NCBI RefSeq assembly: GCF_000468035.1
Contig: NZ_KI260540.1
Coordinates: 30,691 to 94,690 of the forward strand
Reading direction: 5' to 3'
Source of the DNA: Selenomonas sp. oral taxon 892 str. F0426
GTDB lineage: Bacteria > Bacillota > Negativicutes > Selenomonadales > Selenomonadaceae
Length of the DNA: 64,000 nt
Shown here: one piece after another, positions 54,032 through 62,869 of the stretch
Layout of the letters: every line of letters begins with the position of its first letter
Numbering within the stretch: position 1 is the stretch's first letter
Made by a program: the position numbers and the translations under genes
The notes under the pieces: generated by a model
The model's database searches: none
Seen by the model: the letters and a program-made list of their open reading frames with translations, nothing else
What the model was told of the DNA's origin: nothing

Positions 54032-54451
54032 ATGAAGATGAGGGATGAATTCGAGCGCATGATGCGTGAACAACGTGAAATTGCACTCGCAACGACGACG
54101 GACGGGCTGCCGCACGTACGCATTGTGAATTTTTACTATGCGCCCGAGGAGCACCGCATTTACTTCGCCACGTTCAAGGACAACGAAAAGGTCGTCGAAC
54201 TCGCAGCGAATCCGAACATCGCATTCACCACCGTCCCACACAACGATACCACAGAGCACGTCCGTGCGAGCGGCCGCGCTGTCAAGTCCGCACACACCGT
54301 CTATGACCTCGCGAAACTGTTTGCCGCGAAGATCCCGGGCTATCAGGAAACCATCGACGCCGTCGGCGACGACCTCATCCTCTACGAGATCGCCTTCGAC
54401 ATAGCGGTCGTCACCGTGGACATGGAGCACATCGAGCGCATCCGGCTCTGA
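54032..54451 (+). CDS. Pyridoxamine 5'-phosphate oxidase-like FMN-binding protein
   Basis: The 139-residue protein shows the split-barrel pattern: I-A-L-A-T-T-T-D-G-L-P-H-V-R-I-V-N-F near residues 17-34, I-Y-F-A-T-F-K-D-N-E-K-V-V-E-L near 44-58, P-N-I-A-F-T-T-V-P and V-R-A-S-G-R-A-V. Small proteins of this class bind FMN, F420 or heme; the substrate is not evident. GAGGGA precedes the ATG. Confidence 0.82.
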   Translation: MKMRDEFERMMREQREIALATTTDGLPHVRIVNFYYAPEEHRIYFATFKDNEKVVELAANPNIAFTTVPHNDTTEHVRASGRAVKSAHTVYDLAKLFAAKIPGYQETIDAVGDDLILYEIAFDIAVVTVDMEHIERIRL

Positions 54452-54470
54452 GATCTGCTGCAAATATTTT

Positions 54471-54503
54471 GAGGGGAAGCCACATTCCGGCTTCCCCTCA
54501 TTT
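54471..54503. terminator. Terminator between convergent units
   Basis: GAGGGGAAGCC and GGCTTCCCCTC form an 11-base perfect stem with a seven-base loop and a T-rich 3' side. It lies after the flavoprotein gene and just beyond the last CRISPR-associated gene. Confidence 0.85.
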
Positions 54504-54519
54504 TCTTATGTGTTTTTCT

Positions 54520-55845
54520 TCATTCGTGAATCTCAAGCGCCTTCTCCGTCCACGTATTGATGTCACGATAGAGGCTGCGCAAGGGGCGCACCTTATCACC
54601 ATATACGAGCAAGAGCATACGCGCAAACGCACTCAGAGCCTCCTGTGAGCCAATGCCCATCTTCGCACGGAACAGTTCCTCGGTCACATTCGTCATCTCA
54701 TGTGCGACACTGTTCCGCAGTTCCCGCACACGCGTGATTTTCGTCAGCTCCGTCATCAGTTCCGTATGCAGTTCAACGTCACGCGCAGAGCCACGCTCCT
54801 CAGCATACGTGCAAACATGATGGAGGATGTAGAACGAGAGCGGCTGCTCGCTGTAGCCGCGTGGGAATTCCGCATCTAGGTGTGCGAGCAGAGCAGGCTC
54901 ACGTGCCGCCAGTTTGTCCCGTACGAGATAGGGCACGCCGCCGCGTCGCTCGGAGAGTTCCCGCAGGGGGAGGACGTTTTGCTCCACATAGTCGCGCAGA
55001 AACTCATAGAGAAACGGGATCATGCGCAGCATGAGATTCGAGAGCCGTCCCGTCTCCTGATCCACCTGCATGATGAGGAAGTACTCCACCAGAGTTTCCG
55101 CGCGTCCCGAAAGAGGGAAGAGTTTCTTGCCCTTATACTCACGCAGAATCTCCTTTGCCTCCTCCGTACGGAGCGCACACCGCTTTTCCGCATGAGCGAG
55201 CAGGGTGACCGCCACATGGGGAACAAGGGGACTGCGCCGTGCGATCTTGAGTGCTGCAGCATACTCATAGCTCTCAATCAGCGATCGGATACGGCTGCGT
55301 TCGGCGTAGTAGCGGAAGATTCCGAGCGGCGGAGCATCGCAGCGATTCTTCGCGCCCTCCTCCTCATCGAAGTTGTTCTCAAGCAGTGCCGCAACATCCT
55401 CCGCATCCTGCGTCGCTTCGTTCGTACGATTCGAACGAAGTGCAGGCGAGGCGACCTGTATGCCGACGCAGCCTTCCATATCCGCTGCAAGCATCGCGAG
55501 AACAGTCTTCATCTGCGGTGTTCCCGAACTCAGATTCAGAAGGATCTGCGCTCCCTGATTCTCCGAACGAAGACGCAGAACCTCCTGCGGCAGAATCTTA
55601 CTGAAGGACTCATAGAGATGTGCCTCCTGTATGTTCGTGAAGATTTCCTCGATCACACAGTCCGGTGCCGTACGGCGAATCGCACGCGTATAGCGGTGGT
55701 CGCGGCGTTCCTTCTCCGCCATATCATGCGTATAAAAGAGCACGACGCGCTCCGGCTGATAGTGCCGCACGATATGCAACATTGCGCCATCATAGCAGCC
55801 GCGTACGGGATCGGTATCGCCCAGCGGTGAAAAAAGGATCCTCAT
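54520..55845 (-). CDS. csm6: Csm6, CARF-HEPN ribonuclease of the type III-A system
   Basis: The 441-residue protein joins an N-terminal CARF domain and a C-terminal HEPN domain. The CARF part starts M-R-I-L-F-S-P-L-G-D-T-D-P and has L-L-N-L-S-S-G-T-P-Q-M-K near 105-115, which binds cyclic oligoadenylate made by Cas10. The HEPN part has L-R-N-S-V-A-H near 378, the R-x4-H catalytic motif of a non-specific RNase. It degrades transcripts when the complex senses foreign RNA. The ATG overlaps the cas6 TGA. Both key motifs are intact, so the signalling arm looks functional. Confidence 0.9.
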   Translation of the reverse strand: MRILFSPLGDTDPVRGCYDGAMLHIVRHYQPERVVLFYTHDMAEKERRDHRYTRAIRRTAPDCVIEEIFTNIQEAHLYESFSKILPQEVLRLRSENQGAQILLNLSSGTPQMKTVLAMLAADMEGCVGIQVASPALRSNRTNEATQDAEDVAALLENNFDEEEGAKNRCDAPPLGIFRYYAERSRIRSLIESYEYAAALKIARRSPLVPHVAVTLLAHAEKRCALRTEEAKEILREYKGKKLFPLSGRAETLVEYFLIMQVDQETGRLSNLMLRMIPFLYEFLRDYVEQNVLPLRELSERRGGVPYLVRDKLAAREPALLAHLDAEFPRGYSEQPLSFYILHHVCTYAEERGSARDVELHTELMTELTKITRVRELRNSVAHEMTNVTEELFRAKMGIGSQEALSAFARMLLLVYGDKVRPLRSLYRDINTWTEKALEIHE

Positions 55846-56606
55846 CCGTCTCGCCCCTTCCAAACATCCACCTCCACGGCGCCCATGCCGAGGGCAGTCT
55901 TGATGCCGATGCCCGCATACGATGCAAACGACATGAGCATCCCAAGGATACGGCGCATGCTGTCCGTCCCCGTAAAGCCCACGGTGAGCGACCCGCGAAA
56001 GCCGCGCAGCGGATGCCCGTCCACGGAGAAGGTCGCCGTGCGCAGCGCGTACTGCCGAATCTGACATCCGGCGGCGAGATGTACGGCAAGCTCCTCCTCC
56101 TCCATGTGGACGTGCGGGCAGAAACGCCCCCACCGCATGAGAAGGCTCTGGACGATCAGTAGCATCTCCGGCAAGAGGACGTACTGTCCATCCCGCTTGA
56201 ACGCCGTCGGCGCATAAAAGGTCAGCTCCGCCCCGCGCGGCGCTCGTGCAGGGAGAAAGAACGCATCGGCAAGTGCTGTGTCTGTACTCTCAGATACACA
56301 GCGAAAGTCATGCAGCGAGACCGCATAGCCCTTCTGCCGCAGAAACAGCTCCGTCGTCGTGCCGAGTGCCGCCGCAGCCAGCTCTCCCATCGCCTCCGTG
56401 AGTGTCCCGATGCACCAGAATACACGCCCCGACTCCCGTTCGATGCGGATACTCTGTCGGTACGGGCGCAGGCTCTGTGTATGTAGGACAGCCGCCGCAT
56501 CCTCGGGCAGACGCTCCATCAGAGTGCCGTGGAGGATCGAACCCATCGCCGAAACGGCACGCTCCCCTGAGGGGAAACGGAGCTCCGCCTCATATCGTCT
56601 GAGCAT
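55842..56606 (-). CDS. cas6: Cas6 pre-crRNA endoribonuclease
   Basis: The protein of about 254 residues is a two-domain RAMP with R-Y-E-A-E-L-R-F at the N-terminus. The C-terminal glycine-rich loop is G-F-R-G-S-L-T-V-G-F-T-G-T and is followed by S-Y-A-G-I-G-I-K-T-A-L-G-M-G-A-V-E-V, the Cas6 signature. It cuts the repeat transcript to leave an eight-base 5' tag. ATG at 56606 follows GGGGGA and overlaps the end of csm5. Confidence 0.88.
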   Translation of the reverse strand: MLRRYEAELRFPSGERAVSAMGSILHGTLMERLPEDAAAVLHTQSLRPYRQSIRIERESGRVFWCIGTLTEAMGELAAAALGTTTELFLRQKGYAVSLHDFRCVSESTDTALADAFFLPARAPRGAELTFYAPTAFKRDGQYVLLPEMLLIVQSLLMRWGRFCPHVHMEEEELAVHLAAGCQIRQYALRTATFSVDGHPLRGFRGSLTVGFTGTDSMRRILGMLMSFASYAGIGIKTALGMGAVEVDVWKGRDG

Positions 56607-57810
56607 CGCCAATCCCCCGAATGGAGCACAGCCCCATAATCCAGTCCGCACCGTCCGTCTGTGCTCTCTTTAACGTACGTGGTGTCAGAACCTTATCTAT
56701 CGCCCTATGTTTATGTGATGGGTTCGTAAACTGCTCATCAAAATAAGCAGCAGCAAAACGGCGCGCCTCAGCTTCCGCACCTGCTAACGTATAGATGATG
56801 GTCTTTGAAAGGAATCCCGTGCCCCCACCAAGGAGCGCATTCGCCTTGTATGCCGTAACATCATCAAAAAGATCCCCATAATACTTTCTATCAATGGCTT
56901 CAAAGGCGCGCTGTTGGAGCTTTAAACCATCAAGTGTATAAGAACGCAGCATGGCAAGGATGGCCGGTAATGACTCGATCCCCGCCGTGTGAAGCAGGCT
57001 AAGGTTCGCCGTGACGGCAAAACGCAGCCTGCTGCCGGCAGGGATGCACTCACGAAAGAGACTGATCGCGCTTTCCCCTCTCCTCGCACCGCGTTTGATG
57101 AGTGTCGTGGCATCGATTTTCTGGACGATAACAGTTGGTGCTGGTGCCTTACATCCAACAAGAGTCGCATCACTAACAGAGAGTCCGCGCAGTGCACTCA
57201 CAACCGCATCCTTTTTCTTTGCACCGTCATAGGTGAGCGTATGCAGAATCTCCTGTTCCAGCCGCAGGATGATATCATTCCACGCAGCTGCTTTATCTGG
57301 CCCCCGTACAGAAGAAATTTCCTGCCAATAAGAATCAAATCGTCTGGGATCTTTGCGAATAAAGTGGTAGAGAATCCCTGTACGCAGTGCACCTTTAATG
57401 GTACTGCCTGGAATATAGGGATGCGCGTTGTCAGAACGTACGAGTTGACATGTGACATTATTGAGTGTAGGCTTCTTGGCTCTTTGGTCTGAAGGCTTAG
57501 CGACAGGAATCTTGCGTCGGATAGCGCCCGCCTGCCGGAGATCTGCCAGTGTCACATGGTTGACCTTTAGCCATTCAAGCAGATTGCGTGATTTTCTCCC
57601 CGTTGCTTCCGTCTCAAGATATTGAACAAAAGCATCTGAGAGATCACGATCCTCGAGAAACGAAAACCATTTAGCCCCATGTAAAAAGTATGCTTCCAGT
57701 TTATCTCTGTCATAAAGATATTCAAAGGGTCTCAATACCTCTCCTGAGCCGACATGCACCGGAGCAATGCACGTGAGCTCGTACTCCTGACGAACGATTT
57801 GTCCGCTCAT
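56590..57810 (-). CDS. csm5: Csm5, RAMP subunit of the Csm complex
   Basis: The 406-residue protein starts E-Y-E-L-T-C-I-A-P-V-H-V-G-S-G-E, has P-Y-I-P-G-S-T-I-K-G-A-L-R-T near 135-148 (RAMP motif) and G-G-G-T-G-F-L-S-K-T near 335, all typical of Csm5. It caps the crRNA 3' end and helps maturation. The ATG overlaps the stop of csm4. Confidence 0.9.
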   Translation of the reverse strand: MSGQIVRQEYELTCIAPVHVGSGEVLRPFEYLYDRDKLEAYFLHGAKWFSFLEDRDLSDAFVQYLETEATGRKSRNLLEWLKVNHVTLADLRQAGAIRRKIPVAKPSDQRAKKPTLNNVTCQLVRSDNAHPYIPGSTIKGALRTGILYHFIRKDPRRFDSYWQEISSVRGPDKAAAWNDIILRLEQEILHTLTYDGAKKKDAVVSALRGLSVSDATLVGCKAPAPTVIVQKIDATTLIKRGARRGESAISLFRECIPAGSRLRFAVTANLSLLHTAGIESLPAILAMLRSYTLDGLKLQQRAFEAIDRKYYGDLFDDVTAYKANALLGGGTGFLSKTIIYTLAGAEAEARRFAAAYFDEQFTNPSHKHRAIDKVLTPRTLKRAQTDGADWIMGLCSIRGIGDAQTI

Positions 57811-58820
57811 GCCGTCACCCCCGCATAGAGACCGAATCCATACCGCCACACAGGATGCCCGTCCTGTGCTCCGAGATCACAGAGCGATCCCGCGACACGC
57901 GTCCTGAGGCAGGAGCCCGCATCAATGAGGCAGATACTGTTCTTTTTCACCGCCGCATGACGGGGATCCGTGATAAATCCGCCCGCACGCCGCAGGCGAT
58001 AGGCGCCCTCCTTGACCGCGGCGATATCCTCTGCCGTCGGCAGGACAGGAGAGAGCGCCATCTGCCACGGCGCATCCGCTGCGGCGAGCAGTGCGCAGAG
58101 TGCCGCATCGTCCGTATAGATGCCGTCCTCCGATGTATCGAGGCGGATGTCACCCTCCTCCTCGATATGGAACTTGCCGAGACCGCTCGACCGCTTTCCG
58201 CCGATCCCCGTCATGCCGAGCCACGTCAGCAGCTCTCCCATCCAGTCCGCAAGCTCCTCATCCCCTGTCTCGAGCAGGAGGTAGAGTCCGGCATCCGCAT
58301 GGAAATCAAACTGCCCGACATAGTACGGCAGTGGCACCTCGCCGCGCGTGTTCACGCGCGGGCGCAGGGATGCTGCACCGACCTCCGCCCCCGAGGCGAG
58401 CGCTTTTCCCGTGCGCATTGCACGGACATAGGCGTCCATCTCGCCCGCTCGGATGTACTTCATCGACTTCTGCTTTTTTCGCGCACTCGCATGGCAGCAC
58501 ACCGTCTCATATCCCTCACCGGGCGACACAGTGTCAGCGGGAATCGACAGAACGGGACGCGGGAGATAGAACGCCATCTCCCCCTCTCCGTCTCTGCGCC
58601 ACGGCATGAGGTCGGAGAAACGGATCTCTCCCTGCATCACCTGCTGATACAGGCGTTCAAGTGCGGCAATCTCGTCTGCCGCTGCCAGTTCCGCACAGAG
58701 CGCGCTGAACAGCGTATCCGCCGTATAGGACGCGCCTGCCGCATCGAGCCGCCCCTCCTGCCCCGTCGGAGCGAAATGCACCGCCGTGTCAAACACGAGC
58801 GGATAGATCACGCAGCTCAC
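57807..58820 (-). CDS. csm4: Csm4, 5'-tag binding RAMP subunit
   Basis: The 337-residue protein has V-H-F-A-P-T-G-Q-E-G-R-L-D near residue 15 and Y-T-A-D-T-L-F-S-A-L-C near 32. It ends with two glycine-rich motifs, G-M-T-G-I-G-G-K-R-S-S-G-L-G-K-F near 200 and V-W-R-Y-G-F-G-L-Y-A-G-V near the end. Csm4 holds the 5' tag of the crRNA and contacts Cas10. It starts at GTG overlapping the TGA of csm3. Confidence 0.9.
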   Translation of the reverse strand: MSCVIYPLVFDTAVHFAPTGQEGRLDAAGASYTADTLFSALCAELAAADEIAALERLYQQVMQGEIRFSDLMPWRRDGEGEMAFYLPRPVLSIPADTVSPGEGYETVCCHASARKKQKSMKYIRAGEMDAYVRAMRTGKALASGAEVGAASLRPRVNTRGEVPLPYYVGQFDFHADAGLYLLLETGDEELADWMGELLTWLGMTGIGGKRSSGLGKFHIEEEGDIRLDTSEDGIYTDDAALCALLAAADAPWQMALSPVLPTAEDIAAVKEGAYRLRRAGGFITDPRHAAVKKNSICLIDAGSCLRTRVAGSLCDLGAQDGHPVWRYGFGLYAGVTA

Positions 58821-59536
58821 GACGTCTGCCCACCCTTCGCCAGGACTGCCGCGATCTCATCCAGCTTCTCCTGCGTGAGTGCATCGGGTGCAGAGAGAGA
58901 GAAGTAGCACACAGAGAAGTCATGCAGCGAGACCCTGCCATAGCCGCGCGAGCCGTGCCCGCCGAGATAGTCCATCTGCAGGAGATGCAGACCATCCCCG
59001 AGGAGCGCCATGTCCTCCGCGACCTCATCCTCGTGTTCGATATTGTAGACCAGCCGAAAATCGAACTCCGCCCCCGCAGGCACGCGCTCGATCTGGCGCG
59101 GATTGGCCGCCGCCGTGATACGGTTGATCGTATTCTCCCACTTGATCTCACCGATGTACGTCTCCAGCTCCATCCCCGTGAACCGCTCGACCGATGCCGC
59201 TGACATCCGCAGGTCGAAGAACTGCAGGCGTGCTGCCTTTCCTCCGCCCTCTCCCTGCAGCGCTGCGCCAAAGAGACGGCGCACCTCATCGCTGTCATCC
59301 TTCACATCGGGCAGGACATACCCCGCCGTCATGCTCCGCACGAGCAGGGTGCGAATTTTCCCCTTCAGCGAGCTGCCGGGAATGATCGGCTGACGCGAGA
59401 GCGGGTCACGCACGAACGGGCTGTCCACCGCACCGATCGGAGCAAAGTCCGAGGATGAACCAATGTGGAGCCCCGTATCGATATGCAGGCGTGCCCGAAT
59501 GTCCAGTTTGCCCTTGAGTGTACTCTGCTGCTCCAT
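58817..59536 (-). CDS. csm3: Csm3, backbone and target-RNA nuclease subunit
   Basis: The 239-residue RAMP protein has L-H-I-G-S-S-S-D-F-A-P-I-G-A-V-D-S-P-F near 23-41, where the Asp at about 38 is the expected catalytic residue for cutting bound target RNA. P-I-I-P-G-S-S-L-K-G-K-I-R-T and the closing G-G-H-G-S-R-G-Y-G-R-V are standard Csm3 motifs. The start at 59536 lies two bases after the csm2 stop. Confidence 0.93.
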   Translation of the reverse strand: MEQQSTLKGKLDIRARLHIDTGLHIGSSSDFAPIGAVDSPFVRDPLSRQPIIPGSSLKGKIRTLLVRSMTAGYVLPDVKDDSDEVRRLFGAALQGEGGGKAARLQFFDLRMSAASVERFTGMELETYIGEIKWENTINRITAAANPRQIERVPAGAEFDFRLVYNIEHEDEVAEDMALLGDGLHLLQMDYLGGHGSRGYGRVSLHDFSVCYFSLSAPDALTQEKLDEIAAVLAKGGQTS

Positions 59537-59537
59537 A

Positions 59538-59936
59538 TTAGTCTTCGCCTCCGTAAAACTTATGATAGGCAACGAGTGCCTCCACATAGTGTGCAAAATC
59601 CTCATAGGCGCGAAGATCCGTACCGATGGCGTCAATGCGTTCCTTCAGGCGCGCCGTCTCCACAAACGGCTTGACCTTCTTCGGCTCGCGCCCCGCCTGA
59701 TAGGCAAGCTGCACCTTCAGATACTTCACGGCAGAGGCAAGCTCAGGGCTGAGCGCCGCTGCCTCAACATGCTGTACACGGTAGACATCCACCTTGTTGG
59801 TCAGGGCATTCACCGCTGCCAGGAACTTCCGTATCTGACTCTTCGTAATGACCAGCTTCCCGCCGCCATTCTCTTTCATCCGCAGGATAACATTCTCCGC
59901 CTCCTGCGCGATATCCTTAACCTTCTCCTCAGCCAT
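59538..59936 (-). CDS. csm2: Csm2, small helical subunit
   Basis: The protein of about 132 residues is all-helical, with I-T-K-S-Q-I-R-K-F-L-A-A-V-N near 30-43 and L-K-V-Q-L-A-Y-Q-A-G-R-E near 74, the conserved Csm2 core that lines the target RNA. ATG at 59936 follows GGGAGAG and overlaps the cas10 end by eight bases. Length is normal. Confidence 0.9.
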   Translation of the reverse strand: MAEEKVKDIAQEAENVILRMKENGGGKLVITKSQIRKFLAAVNALTNKVDVYRVQHVEAAALSPELASAVKYLKVQLAYQAGREPKKVKPFVETARLKERIDAIGTDLRAYEDFAHYVEALVAYHKFYGGED

Positions 59937-62415
59937 CGGCATTCTCTCCCTTCTCGCGAATGCTGTAGATGATAAATTCCAGTGCTGTCCGCAGCTGCCG
60001 CCGCTCCTCCTTGTCCCGATACCATGCGTAGAGCTGGCTGCGGACGCGCTCGTATGCCGCCTTCTGCTCTGCATGAAGTCCCGCTGCAAGACGGGCAAGC
60101 ACATAGGCGAACCGTGCAATCTGAATATCGTCGCCGCCTTCCTCCAGCAAATCCAACAGCTGATATGCCTTGGACTTTCCGAAGGGAACACGTGTCTTAT
60201 CCTGTGCCTCGTTCCATGCGATATTCTCCCGCAGGAAGGCGATCTTCTCGCCGCAGACCCCGTCGATGAAATCGTCCCAGCCATAGGCTTCCGCCCGCTC
60301 TTCGACCGTATCCGCAGAGCGCCCGCTCAGCGTCGTGCCAAAGAGTGCCACCGCATCCTTTGCGGGACGCAGTCCCTTCGCAATCGACTCCAGTGCTCCC
60401 GTCTGCCGCGCCATCTCTGCCACAGGACATTTGTCTTTGAAAAAACCGATGCCTGCAGAGAAATGCAGCTTTCCGCCCGTAAAACGCTGGAAGGCACGCC
60501 GCAGGTCAACGGCAAGCTCCACAATATCGTCCCACGCGCCGAGAAGGAAAATATCGTCACCGCCGGAGTAGACGATATGCACATCGCGCTCCGACTTCTT
60601 CTCCCGACCGAAGAGAGAGAACTTCTCCGCACCGCGCCCCACATTGCCGCGGCAAAGCTCATTGATATATCGCTTGAAGAACAGGGACAGCTGACGCGAC
60701 AGCGATGCCGTCCGTGTCAGCGTCGCATACTGAGCAGGGAACCCCGCGAGGAACGCCGCGCCGAGATTATCCACATCCGCGCGCAGTACGCCCAGGCGAC
60801 GGATCCCCGCCGCATCCTCTGTGCCGCCGCTGCGTGCGGCAAGCTGCCCCAGCTCCATCACGCTGCCATCGTCCTTGCGTACCGTGTAGTCACCCAGCCA
60901 GAGATGCGTCGCCAGCTGTGCCCCCGTATACACCTTGTTCTTGATATAGATCCGCCGCAGGGTCTGCGGCAGATCGTCCGTTTCCGCCAGCTTCTCCGCG
61001 GTGAGATAGAGCGTTCCCGAGAGCCCGGGGAGCGGCAGGGCATCCGCCGCAGCATCTTCTGACACGGCAAACACATCGCCCGCCAAAATACGCTCACCGA
61101 ACGCATACAGCCCGCTGCACATCGGGCACACCTCGATCTCAGATGCATCACGATACGGTGCGAGTTCCGTCGTCGACGTGTGGCAGATCGCACACTCACG
61201 CGAGGCGTCACGCACCTTGTTCAGTGCACTCGACGGGGAAAAGAGTACCGCCAGCTGATCCTCAGAGTAGCGGCAGAGCTTCTCCGCGGACAGCAGGTCG
61301 CTCACGCGGCGAAACGCCGCCTGTGTTCCATGCCCGCCTTCCTTAGTCACACCGAACTCTGCCGCCGCGCACGGCGTCCATGCCATCGCCAGATAGAGCC
61401 GTGTGCCAAAATGTTCCAGCAGCCAAGCATTCACCGCCTGACGGCATTTCGTCAGGATCTCCTGCACTGCATCCGTATTCGGCAGCAGCAGATAGAAATG
61501 ACCGCCGCCCGTATAGAGGAGTGCACTGCGGCTGATGCCGCATGCCGTAAGGATCTCGTCCACCACATTCTCAAGCAGAATCTCGAGATAGAACGACCGC
61601 CCGCGCAGGCTCTTGAGTGCACCCGCCGATGGAATCCCATAGATGAACGGCTGAATCCCCGACACATCGCCCGAGACGAGGAGATACATCGGCTTTTCCC
61701 GCCATGCACGCCCCTCATCGCCCGTCGTACAGCGACGATAATCCGTGATCCCATGCGCCTCGAAATAGCGGTACATCGCCGCCGCATACGCAGCCGTCAG
61801 GCGCACATGGTCATAGAGCGAGATGTCCGCAGCCTCCGCACGCGCCGTACTCGACGGCACATAGCTGAGTACCCCCTCCAACACGCGCAGGAGCTCCCCC
61901 ACGGTCATCTCCAGCGGAGATCTACGCTGAAAATTCGCCTCGAGATGCTGACAGAGATCTTGATACGCCGCCTCCGTCGCCCGTATCTCGGCGGACGAAC
62001 AGGGCATCTGCATCTCATAGGTCTCTGGATCCAGTCCACGCAGATGGAATGCTTCCTTCGCGGAGTGCACCCCGCCGTCAGCGAAAAGATAAAAGACGCT
62101 CTGAAGATTCGCGGAGGCGGAAAAGCCACCCGCCCCCTCCTCTGTCTCGCGGCGATCCGTCGCCGCTGCCAGATTATCCGCCTCGTAGATAATATAGCTG
62201 ATATCATCCGCATCGGCGCGCAGATCCTTCAGATCACTCCAGTGATGATGTCCCACAGCACGCAGAATATCTCGTCCCTCGCCGCCGAAGAACCGCTCGA
62301 GGAACGCTGCGCCGCACGCCGCATGCGTCTTTGCCTCCGGATGTGCCCGTCGCACCAGTTTCCCGATATCATGCAGCAGAGCCGCCCGCTCAATCCGTCC
62401 ACACAGATCATCCAT
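59929..62415 (-). CDS. cas10: Cas10/Csm1, large subunit with HD and cyclase domains
   Basis: The protein of about 828 residues has an N-terminal HD domain (A-A-L-L-H-D-I-G-K near residue 15), a first palm-like domain, and a zinc ribbon (C-A-I-C near 407, C-P-M-C near 432). The active palm has S-G-G-D-D-I-F near 618, the G-G-D-D site that makes cyclic oligoadenylates from ATP. HD gives single-strand DNA cleavage. Both active sites are intact. ATG at 62415 follows GGGAG. It heads the Csm operon and is separated from cas2 by a hairpin. Confidence 0.95.
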   Translation of the reverse strand: MDDLCGRIERAALLHDIGKLVRRAHPEAKTHAACGAAFLERFFGGEGRDILRAVGHHHWSDLKDLRADADDISYIIYEADNLAAATDRRETEEGAGGFSASANLQSVFYLFADGGVHSAKEAFHLRGLDPETYEMQMPCSSAEIRATEAAYQDLCQHLEANFQRRSPLEMTVGELLRVLEGVLSYVPSSTARAEAADISLYDHVRLTAAYAAAMYRYFEAHGITDYRRCTTGDEGRAWREKPMYLLVSGDVSGIQPFIYGIPSAGALKSLRGRSFYLEILLENVVDEILTACGISRSALLYTGGGHFYLLLPNTDAVQEILTKCRQAVNAWLLEHFGTRLYLAMAWTPCAAAEFGVTKEGGHGTQAAFRRVSDLLSAEKLCRYSEDQLAVLFSPSSALNKVRDASRECAICHTSTTELAPYRDASEIEVCPMCSGLYAFGERILAGDVFAVSEDAAADALPLPGLSGTLYLTAEKLAETDDLPQTLRRIYIKNKVYTGAQLATHLWLGDYTVRKDDGSVMELGQLAARSGGTEDAAGIRRLGVLRADVDNLGAAFLAGFPAQYATLTRTASLSRQLSLFFKRYINELCRGNVGRGAEKFSLFGREKKSERDVHIVYSGGDDIFLLGAWDDIVELAVDLRRAFQRFTGGKLHFSAGIGFFKDKCPVAEMARQTGALESIAKGLRPAKDAVALFGTTLSGRSADTVEERAEAYGWDDFIDGVCGEKIAFLRENIAWNEAQDKTRVPFGKSKAYQLLDLLEEGGDDIQIARFAYVLARLAAGLHAEQKAAYERVRSQLYAWYRDKEERRQLRTALEFIIYSIREKGENADG

Positions 62416-62486
62416 AGCCTCATCTCCCTTCTCTATCAATATCATATTGCTTTAATAATTCGCTCAAAAAAGAAAATCTCCTTCAA

Positions 62487-62546
62487 AGCAAAAGCCAATC
62501 CATCGTGCTGTGATCAAATCTCACACACGACGGATTGGCTTTTGCT
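62487..62546. terminator. Large hairpin between cas2 and cas10
   Basis: Arms of 21 bases (62487-62507 and 62526-62546) pair with a single mismatch around an 18-base loop. The right arm overlaps the cas2 stop codon. On the minus strand it is followed only by GAAGGAGA, so it may attenuate rather than fully end transcription into cas10. Confidence 0.6.
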
Positions 62547-62859
62547 AAAAAATAACAACATCCTCGACATGTCGGTCTCCGAGCCCCCACGAGCGTACCG
62601 ACGTATGATTGGCGAGCAGATAGATCCGCAAAGAATCCGTCGCAGGATCGATCAGACCGCTCGCCATCTCAACCATGCGATCGTATTTCTTCTCCGTCAG
62701 GAATGCCTCGAATGCAGACTTCTGTACGCGGATGCCGTAACGCTCGAGACACTTCACCATCCGTGCGCGACGGCGATTATCCGTAATATCGTAGATCACA
62801 AGGACGATATAGCGCCGCTCATCCTCCACCAGGAACTCATTTTCCTCGTACTCCATCAT
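62545..62859 (-). CDS. cas2: Cas2, spacer acquisition subunit
   Basis: The protein of about 104 residues has the ferredoxin-like Cas2 fold: Y-I-V-L-V-I-Y-D-I-T-D-N-R-R-R-A-R-M near residues 17-34 with the conserved Asp, and L-E-R-Y-G-I-R-V-Q-K-S-A-F-E-A-F after it. It bridges two Cas1 dimers during integration. ATG at 62859 follows GAGGTGA within the last bases of cas1. The N-terminal 16 residues are an acidic extension before the fold. Confidence 0.9.
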   Translation of the reverse strand: MMEYEENEFLVEDERRYIVLVIYDITDNRRRARMVKCLERYGIRVQKSAFEAFLTEKKYDRMVEMASGLIDPATDSLRIYLLANHTSVRSWGLGDRHVEDVVIF

Positions 62860-62869
62860 GACAGTCACC

